Below, piece by piece: positions 1 through 7,020 of a stretch of DNA of 12,216 nucleotides. The stretch's first letter is position 1, and every line of letters begins with the position of its first letter. A model generated the notes under the pieces. It saw only the letters and a list, made by a program, of their open reading frames with translations. It did no database searches and was not told the DNA's origin. The DNA is from DROE01 sp964569865 (GTDB taxonomy: Bacteria > Pseudomonadota > Alphaproteobacteria > Rhizobiales > Devosiaceae): contig CAZMVQ010000070.1 in the NCBI GenBank assembly GCA_964569865.1, forward strand, positions 1 through 12,216. The letters are read 5' to 3'. The position numbers and the translations under genes were made by a program.

Positions 1-75
1 AATTGCTTTATTATATTCATCTGTTGCGAATTTAATAGGTCCTGACCCTTGGAATAGAACGCTAATGAAAGGTAG

Positions 76-116
76 TTGCCAGAGTATATGTAGTGTGCTA
101 GTAATATAACACACTA
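76..116 (+). promoter_or_regulatory. Possible promoter with inverted-repeat operator upstream of the methyltransferase
   Basis: TAGTGTG (91-97) and CACACTA (110-116) form a perfect 7-bp inverted repeat separated by 12 AT-rich bases. A weak -35-like TTGCCA (76-81) lies 17 bp before TAGTAA (99-104), so the repeat would flank the -10 element. This is the usual geometry of a repressor operator, and the RNA could also form a hairpin. The regulator is unknown. The repeat is seen directly; the promoter role is inferred. Confidence 0.3.
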
Positions 117-178
117 TGCATGTTTTAGGCCAAAGACCGCTAGGTCATTGCCAGAAATAACGAGGGGATGATTTAATT

Positions 179-805
179 ATGGCGGCAAGTGGATTCTGGG
201 ACAGAATGGCCAACCGGTATGAAAAATCACCGGTCAGTGATGAAGCTGCTTACCAGAAAAAACTGGAGGTGACGCAGACATATTTCAAACCGGATATGCG
301 GGTTCTGGAATTTGGTTGCGGCACAGGTTCAACGGCAATTGTTCATGCCCCTTTTGTGGAGCACATTATTGCAATTGATTTTTCAGACAAAATGCTGGCA
401 TTCGCTCGCTCCAAGGCAAAAGCTGTCAATATTGAAAATATTGATTTCATAAATTCAGAAATTGAGCAGTTTGAAGCACTGCATCAGGTGCCTGAGCAGG
501 GTTTTGACGTGATAATGGGGCATTCCATTCTGCATTTGCTAAAAAACAAACAAGCGGCGATTGAAAAGGTTTATAATATGCTCAAACCCGGCGGCGTGTT
601 TGTTTCCAGCACCCCTTGCATGGGGGCTGGTTTTTTGAAATTTGTTTTGCCCATCGGACATGCGCTGGGCCTGTTGCCTCTGGTGCGGTTTTTTTCGGTG
701 AATGAGCTGGTGCAAGATATTAACGGGGCAGGGTTTGAGATTGTCCATCAGTGGCAGCCCGATGGCGGCAGTGTCGTTTTTATAGTGGCGCAAAAGCCGG
801 TTTGA
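179..805 (+). CDS. Class I SAM-dependent methyltransferase, substrate unknown
   Basis: This 208-residue protein is a single Rossmann-like methyltransferase domain. The N-terminus FWDRMANRYEKSP resembles small stand-alone methyltransferases. SAM-binding motif I is VLEFGCGTG (residues 42-50), the acidic residue after strand 2 lies in AIDFS (D67), and a post-motif LKPGG is at 135-139. The ATG at 179 follows GAGGGG (162-167), an acceptable ribosome-binding site with slightly long spacing. Many alphaproteobacteria carry ubiG beside lysC, but this protein lacks the UbiG N-terminal signature and is shorter, so I do not call it UbiG. A glycine- and leucine-rich stretch near residues 150-165 (GAGFLKFVLPIGHALGLL) may cover a lipid or small-molecule substrate. 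The fold is certain; the substrate cannot be read from the sequence. It appears to be transcribed alone or ahead of lysC, 137 nt away. Confidence 0.85.
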   Translation: MAASGFWDRMANRYEKSPVSDEAAYQKKLEVTQTYFKPDMRVLEFGCGTGSTAIVHAPFVEHIIAIDFSDKMLAFARSKAKAVNIENIDFINSEIEQFEALHQVPEQGFDVIMGHSILHLLKNKQAAIEKVYNMLKPGGVFVSSTPCMGAGFLKFVLPIGHALGLLPLVRFFSVNELVQDINGAGFEIVHQWQPDGGSVVFIVAQKPV

Positions 806-942
806 AACAGTTTGAGATGGCGCAATCCGGTTAGATCGTTGTGCTGTTATCATTGTTGCAGGTTGATCCGTTGCTTACTTTATGCCATTTGAGCGCCAGA
901 TAAAAAAACAACTCATTAAAACATTCTGGGAAGCTTGTTAAA

Positions 943-2211
943 TTGTCTCGTATTGTGATGAAATTTGGTGGTACTTCGCTTGCCGATATGGACCGCATTC
1001 GCCATTCAGCGCGCCATATCGAGCGCGAGGTTGATGCGGGACATCAGGTTGCCGTGGTGGTTTCGGCCATGGCCGGCACTACCAATCAGCTGGTGAGGTG
1101 GTGCGAAGAGGCTTCTCCCCTGCACGACGCGCGCGAATATGATGCGGTGGTTTCCACCGGTGAGCAGGTCAGCGCCGGTCTTTTGGCAATAATTTTGCAG
1201 GGTATGGGAATTTCAGCCCGCTCGTTTAGTGGTTGGCAGGTGCCCATAAAAACCAGTGATACTCACGGGGCAGCCAGAATTGAGGATATTGATGCCTCAG
1301 ATCTTGATATTCGCCTCAATGATAATCAGGTCTGTGTGGTGACAGGATTTCAGGGGATTTCTCCCAATGGACGGGTGACAACTCTTGGTCGAGGCGGCTC
1401 GGACACTTCGGCTGTGGCGCTGGCGGCAGCTGTAAAAGCTGATCGGTGTGATATATATACGGATGTGGACGGGGTTTATACGGCCGATCCGCGCATAGCG
1501 CCCAAAGCGCAGCGATTGGAGCGGATAAGTTTTGAGGAAATGCTTGAAATGGCTTCACTTGGGGCCAAAGTATTGCAAACCCGCTCGGTGGAACTGGCCA
1601 TGGCGCACGGGGTGCGCTTGGCGGTTCGCTCCAGTTTTGCCGACCCGGATGCACCCCAGAGTGATAGTAAAAATACCAATTTTGGAGTGCCGGGCACTCT
1701 TGTTTGTGATGAGGATGAAATTGTGGAAAAACAGATCGTTTCCGGGGTGACGCTGGTAAAAGCCGAAGCTAAAATCACCATTCGCAGCGTTAAAGACAAG
1801 CCGGGAGTGGCAGCGGCGGTCTTTGGGGCTTTGGCGAAAGAGCAAATTGTCGTCGATATGATAGTGCAGAACATATCTGATGATGGCAGGCAGACCGATA
1901 TAACTTTTACTGTTCCCGATAGTGAATATGACAAAGCGATGGCCGCCGTCAGCAATAATGAGGGCCGATTTGAATATGAAAGCATAAAAGGGGCCAAGGG
2001 CAGCGCAAAAATTTCTGTGATCGGAGTTGGTATGCGCTCCCATGCCGGTGTTGCTTCATCAATGTTTAATGCGCTGGCGGAAAAGGGAATTAATATTCAA
2101 CTGATCACAACATCAGAGATTAAAACCTCGGTATTGATCGAAGAGGAATATGCAGAACTGGCGGTCAGGGCTTTGCATACCTATTATGGGCTGGATAAAA
2201 AAGAGTACTAA
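943..2211 (+). CDS. lysC: Aspartate kinase (aspartokinase)
   Basis: Phosphorylates L-aspartate with ATP, the first step to lysine, threonine, methionine and diaminopimelate, in the cytoplasm. The 422 residues match the usual length of the monofunctional enzyme. The kinase domain (about 1-250) has KFGGTS (7-12), VVSAMAG (39-45), GRGGSDTSA (149-157) and DVDGVYTADPR (174-184). Two ACT regulatory domains follow (about 265-340 and 350-422), with VKDKPGVAAAVF near 283 and VGMRSHAGVASSMF near 362, the fold that binds lysine and/or threonine for feedback inhibition. I chose the TTG at 943 because it gives MSRIVMKFGG, the conserved family N-terminus; the GTG at 955 or ATG at 958 would cut into the first strand. 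GGGAAG (928-933) lies 9 nt upstream. The enzyme should be feedback regulated, but the inhibitor cannot be read here. ptsP follows 62 nt later on the same strand. Confidence 0.97.
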   Translation: MSRIVMKFGGTSLADMDRIRHSARHIEREVDAGHQVAVVVSAMAGTTNQLVRWCEEASPLHDAREYDAVVSTGEQVSAGLLAIILQGMGISARSFSGWQVPIKTSDTHGAARIEDIDASDLDIRLNDNQVCVVTGFQGISPNGRVTTLGRGGSDTSAVALAAAVKADRCDIYTDVDGVYTADPRIAPKAQRLERISFEEMLEMASLGAKVLQTRSVELAMAHGVRLAVRSSFADPDAPQSDSKNTNFGVPGTLVCDEDEIVEKQIVSGVTLVKAEAKITIRSVKDKPGVAAAVFGALAKEQIVVDMIVQNISDDGRQTDITFTVPDSEYDKAMAAVSNNEGRFEYESIKGAKGSAKISVIGVGMRSHAGVASSMFNALAEKGINIQLITTSEIKTSVLIEEEYAELAVRALHTYYGLDKKEY

Positions 2212-2250
2212 TTTTTTTTGCTTTTAGCTTGTTTTGTTCCTAGAAAAAGG

Positions 2251-2272
2251 GGTGCTGTGGTTTTAAAGCACC
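2251..2272 (+). promoter_or_regulatory. Hairpin immediately before the ptsP start
   Basis: GGTGCT (2251-2256) and AGCACC (2267-2272) form a perfect 6-bp stem with a 10-nt loop. The stem abuts the GTG start at 2274 and its 5' side overlaps the only purine-rich ribosome-binding candidate (AAAAAGGGG, 2244-2252). Folding could therefore hinder ribosome loading. The pairing is visible; a regulatory role is inferred. Confidence 0.3.
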
Positions 2273-2273
2273 A

Positions 2274-4697
2274 GTGAATAATATGGTCAAAATAGTTGAT
2301 GGTTCAAAAGGTGCGGGTTCAANNNNNNNNNNNNNNNNNNNNNNNNNNNNNNNNNNNNNNNNNNNNNNNNNNNNNNNNNNNNNNNNNNNNNNNNNNNNNN
2401 NNNNNNNNNNNNNNNNNNNNNNAAAAACTGCGGGACCAAAAACTGCGGGACCAAGAATATTGCTGGCCCAGCTTCGCCAGACCATGGCCCAGACTATGGG
2501 TTCTCAGGATCGCCTGGATGAAATAGTTGAATTGATCGCCCATAATATGAGCGCTCAGGTGTGCTCGTTTTATGTATTGCGCGATGATGCGGCGCTGGAA
2601 TTGTTTGCCACCCGAGGGCTAAATCCACAAGCTGTGCATATGACCACACTCAGGATTGGCGAGGGTCTGGTGGGCTATATTGCCGAGCAGGCCCAGACAC
2701 TGGCCCTTGAAGATGCCCCCTCCCATCCCTCTTTTGCCTATCGAGCAGAAACGGGAGAGGATGAATTTCACGGGTTTTTGGGGGTTCCGGTATTAAGAGC
2801 CGGGCAGACCCTTGGGGTGCTGGTGGTGCAAAATCTTGAGCATCGGGTGTTTAATGATGAAGAGGTCGAAGCCCTGTTGACCACCGCCACCCTGATGGCG
2901 GAAATGCTCTCCACCTCGGAATTTGAAACTCTGATCAAGCCCGGATCGGACATTGATCTGAGGCGCGCCAGAGCCTTTGAGGGCATGGGATTTGCCGAAG
3001 GGGTAGCTCTTGGCAAAGTGGTTTTGCACGATCCAAGGGTGGTGGTGCGCCATTTTGTTGCTGATGATGTTGAGCACGAAAAAACTCGCTTGCAGATGGC
3101 CATCCAAACCATGCGGGTGAGCATTGATGATATGTTTTCATCCGGGGATATGCAGGTTTCGTCCGAGCATCGTGAAATTCTTGAAAGCTATCGCATGTTT
3201 GCCCATGATCGGGGCTGGGTGCGGCGCTTAACAGAAGCGGTTGATTCTGGCCTTACCGCTGAGGCTGCGGTGGAAAGGGTGCAAAACGATACTCGTGCGC
3301 GCATGTTGCGCCAGAGCGACCCATATATTCGGGATCGTTTGCATGATCTTGATGATCTGGCCAACCGGCTTTTGAGGGTTTTAACCGGGGCAAGTTCAAT
3401 ATTTGAACATCATGATTTGCCTGAAAACGCCATCATCGTGGCCAGAAATCTCGGGCCGGCTGAACTTTTGGAATATGATCGGGAGCGCCTGCGCGGAATT
3501 GTTCTGGAGGAGGGGGCGGCAACCGCCCACGTGGCCATAATTGCGCGCTCGCTTGGTATTGTTGCTGTTGGACATGCGCAAAATATCGTTTCCATGTGTG
3601 AAACCGGGGACGATATTGTTGTTGACGGTTTTAATGGTTCTGTGCATTTGCGTCCGCCCCCGGATGTGGAGGCGACCTATGCTGAAAAGTTAAAACTCAG
3701 CGAGAGACGGCAAAAAAAATACGCCACTTTGCGCGATGTTCAATCCATCACCAAGGATGGCGTAAAAATCTCTCTGCTGCACAATTCGGGGCTGGTGGCG
3801 GATTTGAGCGCTCTGAATGAAACCGGGGCGACAGGGATTGGCCTGTTTCGTACCGAGCTGCAATTCATGGTGGCTTCAAAACTGCCTCGGCTGGCCGAGC
3901 AGGTGGAATTATATAAAGAAGCCATGGATTTTTGCGGGGATAGACCGATTGTTTTTCGCCTGCTGGATATAGGTGGGGATAAGGTTGTTCCCTATTTGCG
4001 ATCAGCGGCAGAAGAAAACCCTGCTATGGGTTGGCGCTCTCTTAGGCTGGCGCTTGATCGGCCTGGGCTGTTGCGCACTCAAGTCAGAGCATTATTGCAG
4101 GCGGCGAACGGGCGGGCGCTAAAAATTCTGGTGCCCATGGTCACAGAAACCGAAGAATATCGCCAGTGCATTTCAGTGATTGCCCGCGAAGTGGAACGGC
4201 TTGAACGAAGCGGCATCAAGGCACCAAAAAAGCTTGAACTCGGGGCGATGATCGAGGTGCCTTCAATTTTGTTCGAGCTGGATGAATTACTGGAAATTAC
4301 GGATTTCATCTCCATTGGCTCCAATGATCTCATTCAGTTTTTAACAGCGTCTGACAGGGCCAATACCAGAGTTGCCAGCTCTTATGATCCCATAGGTGTG
4401 CCCCGCTTAAGGGCAATCAAAATGATTGTTGATGCGGCAAAGCGTCATAATATTGCTCTTACCATGTGTGGCGAGTTGGCGGGTCGACCCATTGAAGCCC
4501 TGGCTTTGATGGCCATTGGCATGACCTCCCTTTCCATGGGACCATCTTCTGTCGGGCCGGTTAAAGATCTGGTATTAAATCTTGATCTGGCACCGATCAA
4601 AGAAGAAGTGGGCAAGGTTCTTAATGGTCAAAATAAAGGGCAGGATATGCGTGATTTACTGACCCAATTGGCTGAAAAACAAAATCTGCCTTTATGA
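2274..4697 (+). CDS. ptsP: Phosphoenolpyruvate-protein phosphotransferase EI-Ntr (PtsP), with assembly gap
   Basis: First enzyme of the nitrogen PTS: it takes phosphate from PEP and passes it to NPr and then EIIA-Ntr, a regulatory relay rather than a sugar transporter. A GAF sensor domain follows GPRILLAQLRQ (nominally about residues 75-210). Then come the EI N-terminal and swivelling domains, with the phospho-accepting His in GAATAHVAIIARSLG (nominal H419), and the PEP-binding barrel with GLFRTE (525-528), IGSNDLIQF and the catalytic Cys in TMCGELAGRP (nominal C732). Residue numbers assume the gap really is 100 bases. The product is nominally 807 residues, roughly 50 longer than I expect, because the N-terminus carries a five-residue repeat (G[SP]K[GT]A) where homologues begin near GPR(V/I)LL. 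Start is GTG 2274 or in-frame ATG 2283; neither has a strong ribosome-binding site. The frame is the same on both sides of the gap. Confidence 0.95.
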   Translation: MNNMVKIVDGSKGAGSXXXXXXXXXXXXXXXXXXXXXXXXXXXXXXXXXXKTAGPKTAGPRILLAQLRQTMAQTMGSQDRLDEIVELIAHNMSAQVCSFYVLRDDAALELFATRGLNPQAVHMTTLRIGEGLVGYIAEQAQTLALEDAPSHPSFAYRAETGEDEFHGFLGVPVLRAGQTLGVLVVQNLEHRVFNDEEVEALLTTATLMAEMLSTSEFETLIKPGSDIDLRRARAFEGMGFAEGVALGKVVLHDPRVVVRHFVADDVEHEKTRLQMAIQTMRVSIDDMFSSGDMQVSSEHREILESYRMFAHDRGWVRRLTEAVDSGLTAEAAVERVQNDTRARMLRQSDPYIRDRLHDLDDLANRLLRVLTGASSIFEHHDLPENAIIVARNLGPAELLEYDRERLRGIVLEEGAATAHVAIIARSLGIVAVGHAQNIVSMCETGDDIVVDGFNGSVHLRPPPDVEATYAEKLKLSERRQKKYATLRDVQSITKDGVKISLLHNSGLVADLSALNETGATGIGLFRTELQFMVASKLPRLAEQVELYKEAMDFCGDRPIVFRLLDIGGDKVVPYLRSAAEENPAMGWRSLRLALDRPGLLRTQVRALLQAANGRALKILVPMVTETEEYRQCISVIAREVERLERSGIKAPKKLELGAMIEVPSILFELDELLEITDFISIGSNDLIQFLTASDRANTRVASSYDPIGVPRLRAIKMIVDAAKRHNIALTMCGELAGRPIEALALMAIGMTSLSMGPSSVGPVKDLVLNLDLAPIKEEVGKVLNGQNKGQDMRDLLTQLAEKQNLPL
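2301..2453 (+). repeat. 15-bp in-frame tandem repeat encoding G[SP]K[GT]A, containing an assembly gap
   Basis: Left of the gap the unit GGTTCAAAAGGTGCG (2301-2315) begins a second copy. Right of it, AAAACTGCGGGACCA-type units occur twice in a row (2424-2438 and 2439-2453). Put in the same phase, the left and right units agree at 11 of 15 bases, so they are variants of one repeat. They encode GSKGA on the left and GPKTA on the right, keep the reading frame, and sit at the extreme N-terminus of PtsP. The true copy number is hidden by the gap. Confidence 0.8.
2323..2422. other. Assembly gap, 100 N, inside ptsP
   Basis: A run of exactly 100 N, a conventional placeholder for unknown length. Both flanks are copies of the same 15-bp repeat, so the gap probably reflects failure to assemble a tandem array. 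Confidence 0.97.
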
Positions 4698-4762
4698 TTT
4701 AAGGGCTGCTCTTATAATTTAGAGCCTGCTCGTATAATTAAAAACTTGCCTTAATAATTTAA
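4683..4762. repeat. Four degenerate 20-bp tandem repeats between ptsP and prfA
   Basis: Units start at 4683, 4703, 4723 and 4743 with an exact 20-bp period. Each has a CTGC or TTGC core at positions 4-7 of the unit and a TATAATTTAA-like AT-rich end: CTGCCTTTATGATTTAA, CTGCTCTTATAATTTAG, CTGCTCGTATAATTAAA and TTGCCTTAATAATTTAA. The first unit overlaps the last codons and stop (TGA 4695-4697) of ptsP. Units 2 and 3 contain a perfect TATAAT, so they might act as promoters or as binding sites for prfA expression. The periodicity is seen directly; function is unknown. Confidence 0.65.
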
Positions 4763-4808
4763 TTGGCCCTAAGGGTCATTGTTGAACAAACCCGGTTGGC
4801 GGAGAAAA

Positions 4809-5885
4809 ATGGCCCAGTTACCACAGGAAAAACTTGAAGCGCTGGAAAAACATTTTGTTTCTCTTGAGCTGTCCATGGCAGAAAATCCCGAGCCGGAAAT
4901 CTATATAAAACTGGCTAAGGAATATTCTGATCTGCAACCGATCATTGAAAGCATCAGACAATACCAACTGGTCATTTCAGGAATTGATGACGCCAAAGAA
5001 ATGCGGGACGGTGACGATAAGGAAATGGCGGAAATGGCATCCGCTGAATTGGCAGAGCTTGAAGAGAAAAAAATTGTTCTGGTGGATGAAATCCGCCTGT
5101 TATTGCTGCCCAAAGATGCGGCGGATGATAAAAGCGTTATCGTGGAATTGCGGGCCGGGACCGGCGGCGACGAGGCTGCTTTGTTCGCTGGAGATCTGTT
5201 TCGCATGTATCAGCGCTATGCGGAGCTGCGAAAGTGGAAGCTGGCCATTATGGAAACCAATGAAGGGGATATGGGGGGATATAAAGAAATTATCGTCTCT
5301 ATCACCGGGGTCGGGGCCTATGCGCGCTTGAAATTTGAAAGTGGAGTGCATCGGGTGCAGCGGGTGCCCGATACTGAAAGCTCGGGGCGCATCCACACTT
5401 CTGCTGCAACCGTTGCCGTTTTGCCCGATGTTGAAGATGTGGATGTTCAAATCCGTCAGGAGGATTTGCGCATCGATACCATGCGGGCATCAGGGGCCGG
5501 GGGGCAGCACGTCAACACCACAGATAGTGCAGTGCGCATTACCCATGCGCCTTCGGGAATTGTGGTTATTGCATCGGAGAAAAGCCAGCATCAAAACCGG
5601 GCAACGGCGATGAAACTGCTGCGGGCCAAACTTTATGACACGCAAAAAGAGGCTCAGGACAAAGAACGGGCCGATGCCCGCAAAGATCAGGTGGGGTCCG
5701 GGGATCGCTCCGAGCGCATTCGTACCTATAATTTTCCTCAAGGGAGGGTGACCGATCATCGCATTAATCTCACCCTTTACAAGCTGGAAAAGGTTATTGC
5801 CGGAGACGGGCTTGATGAATTGCTGGATGCGCTGATCACAGAAAATCAGGCAGCGCAACTAGCGGCGATGGACGAAATATCCTGA
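4809..5885 (+). CDS. prfA: Peptide chain release factor 1
   Basis: Recognises UAA and UAG stop codons in the ribosomal A site and triggers peptide release. From ATG 4809 the protein is 358 residues, the usual RF1 length. The stop-codon-reading PxT tripeptide is PDT (187-189) within VQRVPDTESSGRIHTSA; Escherichia coli has PAT here. The catalytic GGQ is at 231-233 in GAGGQHVNTTDSAVRITH, followed by the conserved QHQNRATAMKLLRAKLYD and TYNFPQGRVTDHRINLTLY. I chose ATG 4809 because MAQLPQEKLEALEKHF fits alphaproteobacterial RF1 N-termini and GGAG (4801-4804) precedes it, though only 4 nt away. A TTG at 4779 would add ten residues that do not look conserved. It lies 111 nt after ptsP, separated by 20-bp repeats, and 7 nt before prmC, whose product modifies it. 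Confidence 0.97.
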   Translation: MAQLPQEKLEALEKHFVSLELSMAENPEPEIYIKLAKEYSDLQPIIESIRQYQLVISGIDDAKEMRDGDDKEMAEMASAELAELEEKKIVLVDEIRLLLLPKDAADDKSVIVELRAGTGGDEAALFAGDLFRMYQRYAELRKWKLAIMETNEGDMGGYKEIIVSITGVGAYARLKFESGVHRVQRVPDTESSGRIHTSAATVAVLPDVEDVDVQIRQEDLRIDTMRASGAGGQHVNTTDSAVRITHAPSGIVVIASEKSQHQNRATAMKLLRAKLYDTQKEAQDKERADARKDQVGSGDRSERIRTYNFPQGRVTDHRINLTLYKLEKVIAGDGLDELLDALITENQAAQLAAMDEIS

Positions 5886-5892
5886 GCGGGCT

Positions 5893-6768
5893 ATGGGGAA
5901 TAATTCAGACAAAAATTCAGGCGAACAAATTGGCAATGTCTGGCGCAATCTGGCCAAAAGGCTTGAAAAATCACAAATTACCAGCGCCAAACTTGATGCC
6001 AGAATTCTTGTGGCCCATGCTTTGGGCTTAGATCACTTGCAACTGATTGTGGAAGAAAAGCGACCGGTTGGGCAGGATGATCTTGAAAAAATTGAATTTT
6101 TAGCACTGCGGCGCTTAAAAAACGAGCCGGTGGCGCGGATTTTGGGCTTTAAGGAATTTTACGGGCTTGAGTTTTTACTCAATGAAGCAACTCTGGTGCC
6201 GCGCCCTGAAACCGAATTGCTGGTTGATCTTGGTATAAAATTTCTGGCCAAAAATCCGGCAGCAAAAATCCTTGAATTGGGAGTGGGCAGCGGATGCATA
6301 ATTATTTCGCTGTTGAAAAATGTTAAAGAAGCAAAAGCCTTTGGGGTGGATATTTCTGCAAAGGCGCTGGAAGCTGCGATCGGTAACGCCAAGGTTCATG
6401 GAATTGATAAGCGTATAAAATTGATTTGCGGATCGTGGTTTGAGCCGCTTGCGAGAGACAAAAAGTTTGATCTGATCATATCCAATCCGCCCTATATTGA
6501 TACAAAAACCATATCCACTCTGGCTCCGGATGTGCGTGAGTATGACCCGATGGATGCCCTTGATGGGGGGAAAAGCGGATTGGCGGCATATGAGCAAATT
6601 ATCGGGGGAGCAAAAGCCCGACTGATGCAAAGAGGAATATTGCTGCTGGAAATTGGATTTGATCAATCAAAAACGGTTTTTGCACTTTGCCAAAGGGCTG
6701 GTTTTGTTGATGTAAAGCTACATTTGGACTTGGCAGGCCAGCCACGGGTAATCGAAGCTGGATGCTGA
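5893..6768 (+). CDS. prmC: Release factor glutamine N5-methyltransferase PrmC
   Basis: Transfers a methyl group from SAM to the amide nitrogen of the glutamine in the GGQ motif of release factors, which speeds termination. The 291 residues have the expected two parts. An N-terminal helical domain is followed by the linker signature EPVARILGFKEFYGLEF and LVPRPETELLVD. The SAM-binding domain follows, with ELGVGSGC (128-135) and the diagnostic substrate-binding NPPY at 198-201 (SNPPYIDTKTI). The ATG at 5893 lies only 7 nt after the prfA stop, with a weak GAGCGGG upstream, so translation is probably coupled to prfA. Enzyme and substrate are thus made from one message. The older name hemK reflects a mistaken role in haem synthesis. 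Nothing unusual is seen. Confidence 0.97.
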   Translation: MGNNSDKNSGEQIGNVWRNLAKRLEKSQITSAKLDARILVAHALGLDHLQLIVEEKRPVGQDDLEKIEFLALRRLKNEPVARILGFKEFYGLEFLLNEATLVPRPETELLVDLGIKFLAKNPAAKILELGVGSGCIIISLLKNVKEAKAFGVDISAKALEAAIGNAKVHGIDKRIKLICGSWFEPLARDKKFDLIISNPPYIDTKTISTLAPDVREYDPMDALDGGKSGLAAYEQIIGGAKARLMQRGILLLEIGFDQSKTVFALCQRAGFVDVKLHLDLAGQPRVIEAGC

Positions 6769-6822
6769 TTTTCAAGCTAAACTCAGGGGCGTATTTTATG
6801 TTGGCGATAAAGTTTTGGAGAA

Positions 6823-6843
6823 TTTAACGCAGTTAAAAATTTT
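6823..6843 (+). terminator. Weak terminator-like hairpin after prmC
   Basis: TTTAAC (6823-6828) and GTTAAA (6832-6837) form a perfect 6-bp stem with a GCA loop, followed by AATTTTA. The stem is AT-rich and the T tract short, so termination would be inefficient. Its place 55 nt after prmC fits the end of a prfA-prmC unit. Confidence 0.3.
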
Positions 6844-6869
6844 ACTTAGAATAATCCTTGGAATATACC
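6841..6869 (+). promoter_or_regulatory. Possible promoter for the DUF4167 leader
   Basis: TTTACT (6841-6846) and TATACC (6864-6869) are spaced by 17 bp, each matching four of six bases of the housekeeping consensus. A transcript would begin near 6876, just before the structured region. This is inferred from spacing and context only. Confidence 0.3.
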
Positions 6870-6892
6870 CAAGAACAGGTTAGACATTAGTA

Positions 6893-6982
6893 GCTGTTCC
6901 CGGTGGTAAATCGAATTGGTTTGGGGCAACCAGGGTCACAGCAATCCGTTCATCGTTGCTGGCATTGGTTTTTAAAGCCAAT
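6893..6982 (+). ncRNA. Candidate structured RNA or leader upstream of DUF4167
   Basis: Four pairings can be drawn. GCTGT (6893-6897) and CCC (6899-6901) pair with GGG (6933-6935) and ACAGC (6938-6942). This outer helix encloses TGGTT/AACCA (6917-6921 with 6928-6932). CAGCAA (6939-6944) pairs with TTGCTG (6956-6961). ATTGGTTT (6964-6971) pairs with AAGCCAAT (6975-6982), one G-T wobble, and is followed by TCATTTT. The outer helix and the CAGCAA hairpin compete for bases 6939-6942, so the region could switch between two folds. I recognise no named RNA family. It could be a small RNA ending near 6990 or the 5' leader of the next gene. Confidence 0.35.
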
Positions 6983-7020
6983 CATTTTAAAAAAATGCAA
7001 GCTAGTGGCAGATTTGAAAT

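Noticed and set aside
853..885. lysC promoter (TTGTTG or TTGCAG with TACTTT or TTTATG)
   Set aside because: Several poor alternatives overlap and none stands out, so no specific promoter can be supported.
1476..1997. Long open frame on the minus strand inside lysC
   Set aside because: It is antisense to a well-conserved gene, has no recognisable domain or ribosome-binding site, and is explained by the codon pattern of lysC.
2197..2219. A6 and T8 tracts around the lysC stop as an intrinsic terminator
   Set aside because: The only possible stem is made of A-T pairs with no GC core, so it would not hold. ptsP also follows closely.
4683..4762. CRISPR array
   Set aside because: The 20-bp units are directly adjacent without spacers and are degenerate. 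No cas genes are present.
4779..4808. TTG start giving a ten-residue longer PrfA
   Set aside because: The added residues are unlike RF1 N-termini, and the upstream AAGGG lies in a small hairpin and is too close to the TTG. ATG 4809 has GGAG and the family-like start.
6854..6870. CCTTGGAATA motif shared with position 47-56 as a common promoter element
   Set aside because: Two ten-base matches in 12 kb carry little weight, and the distances to starts differ.
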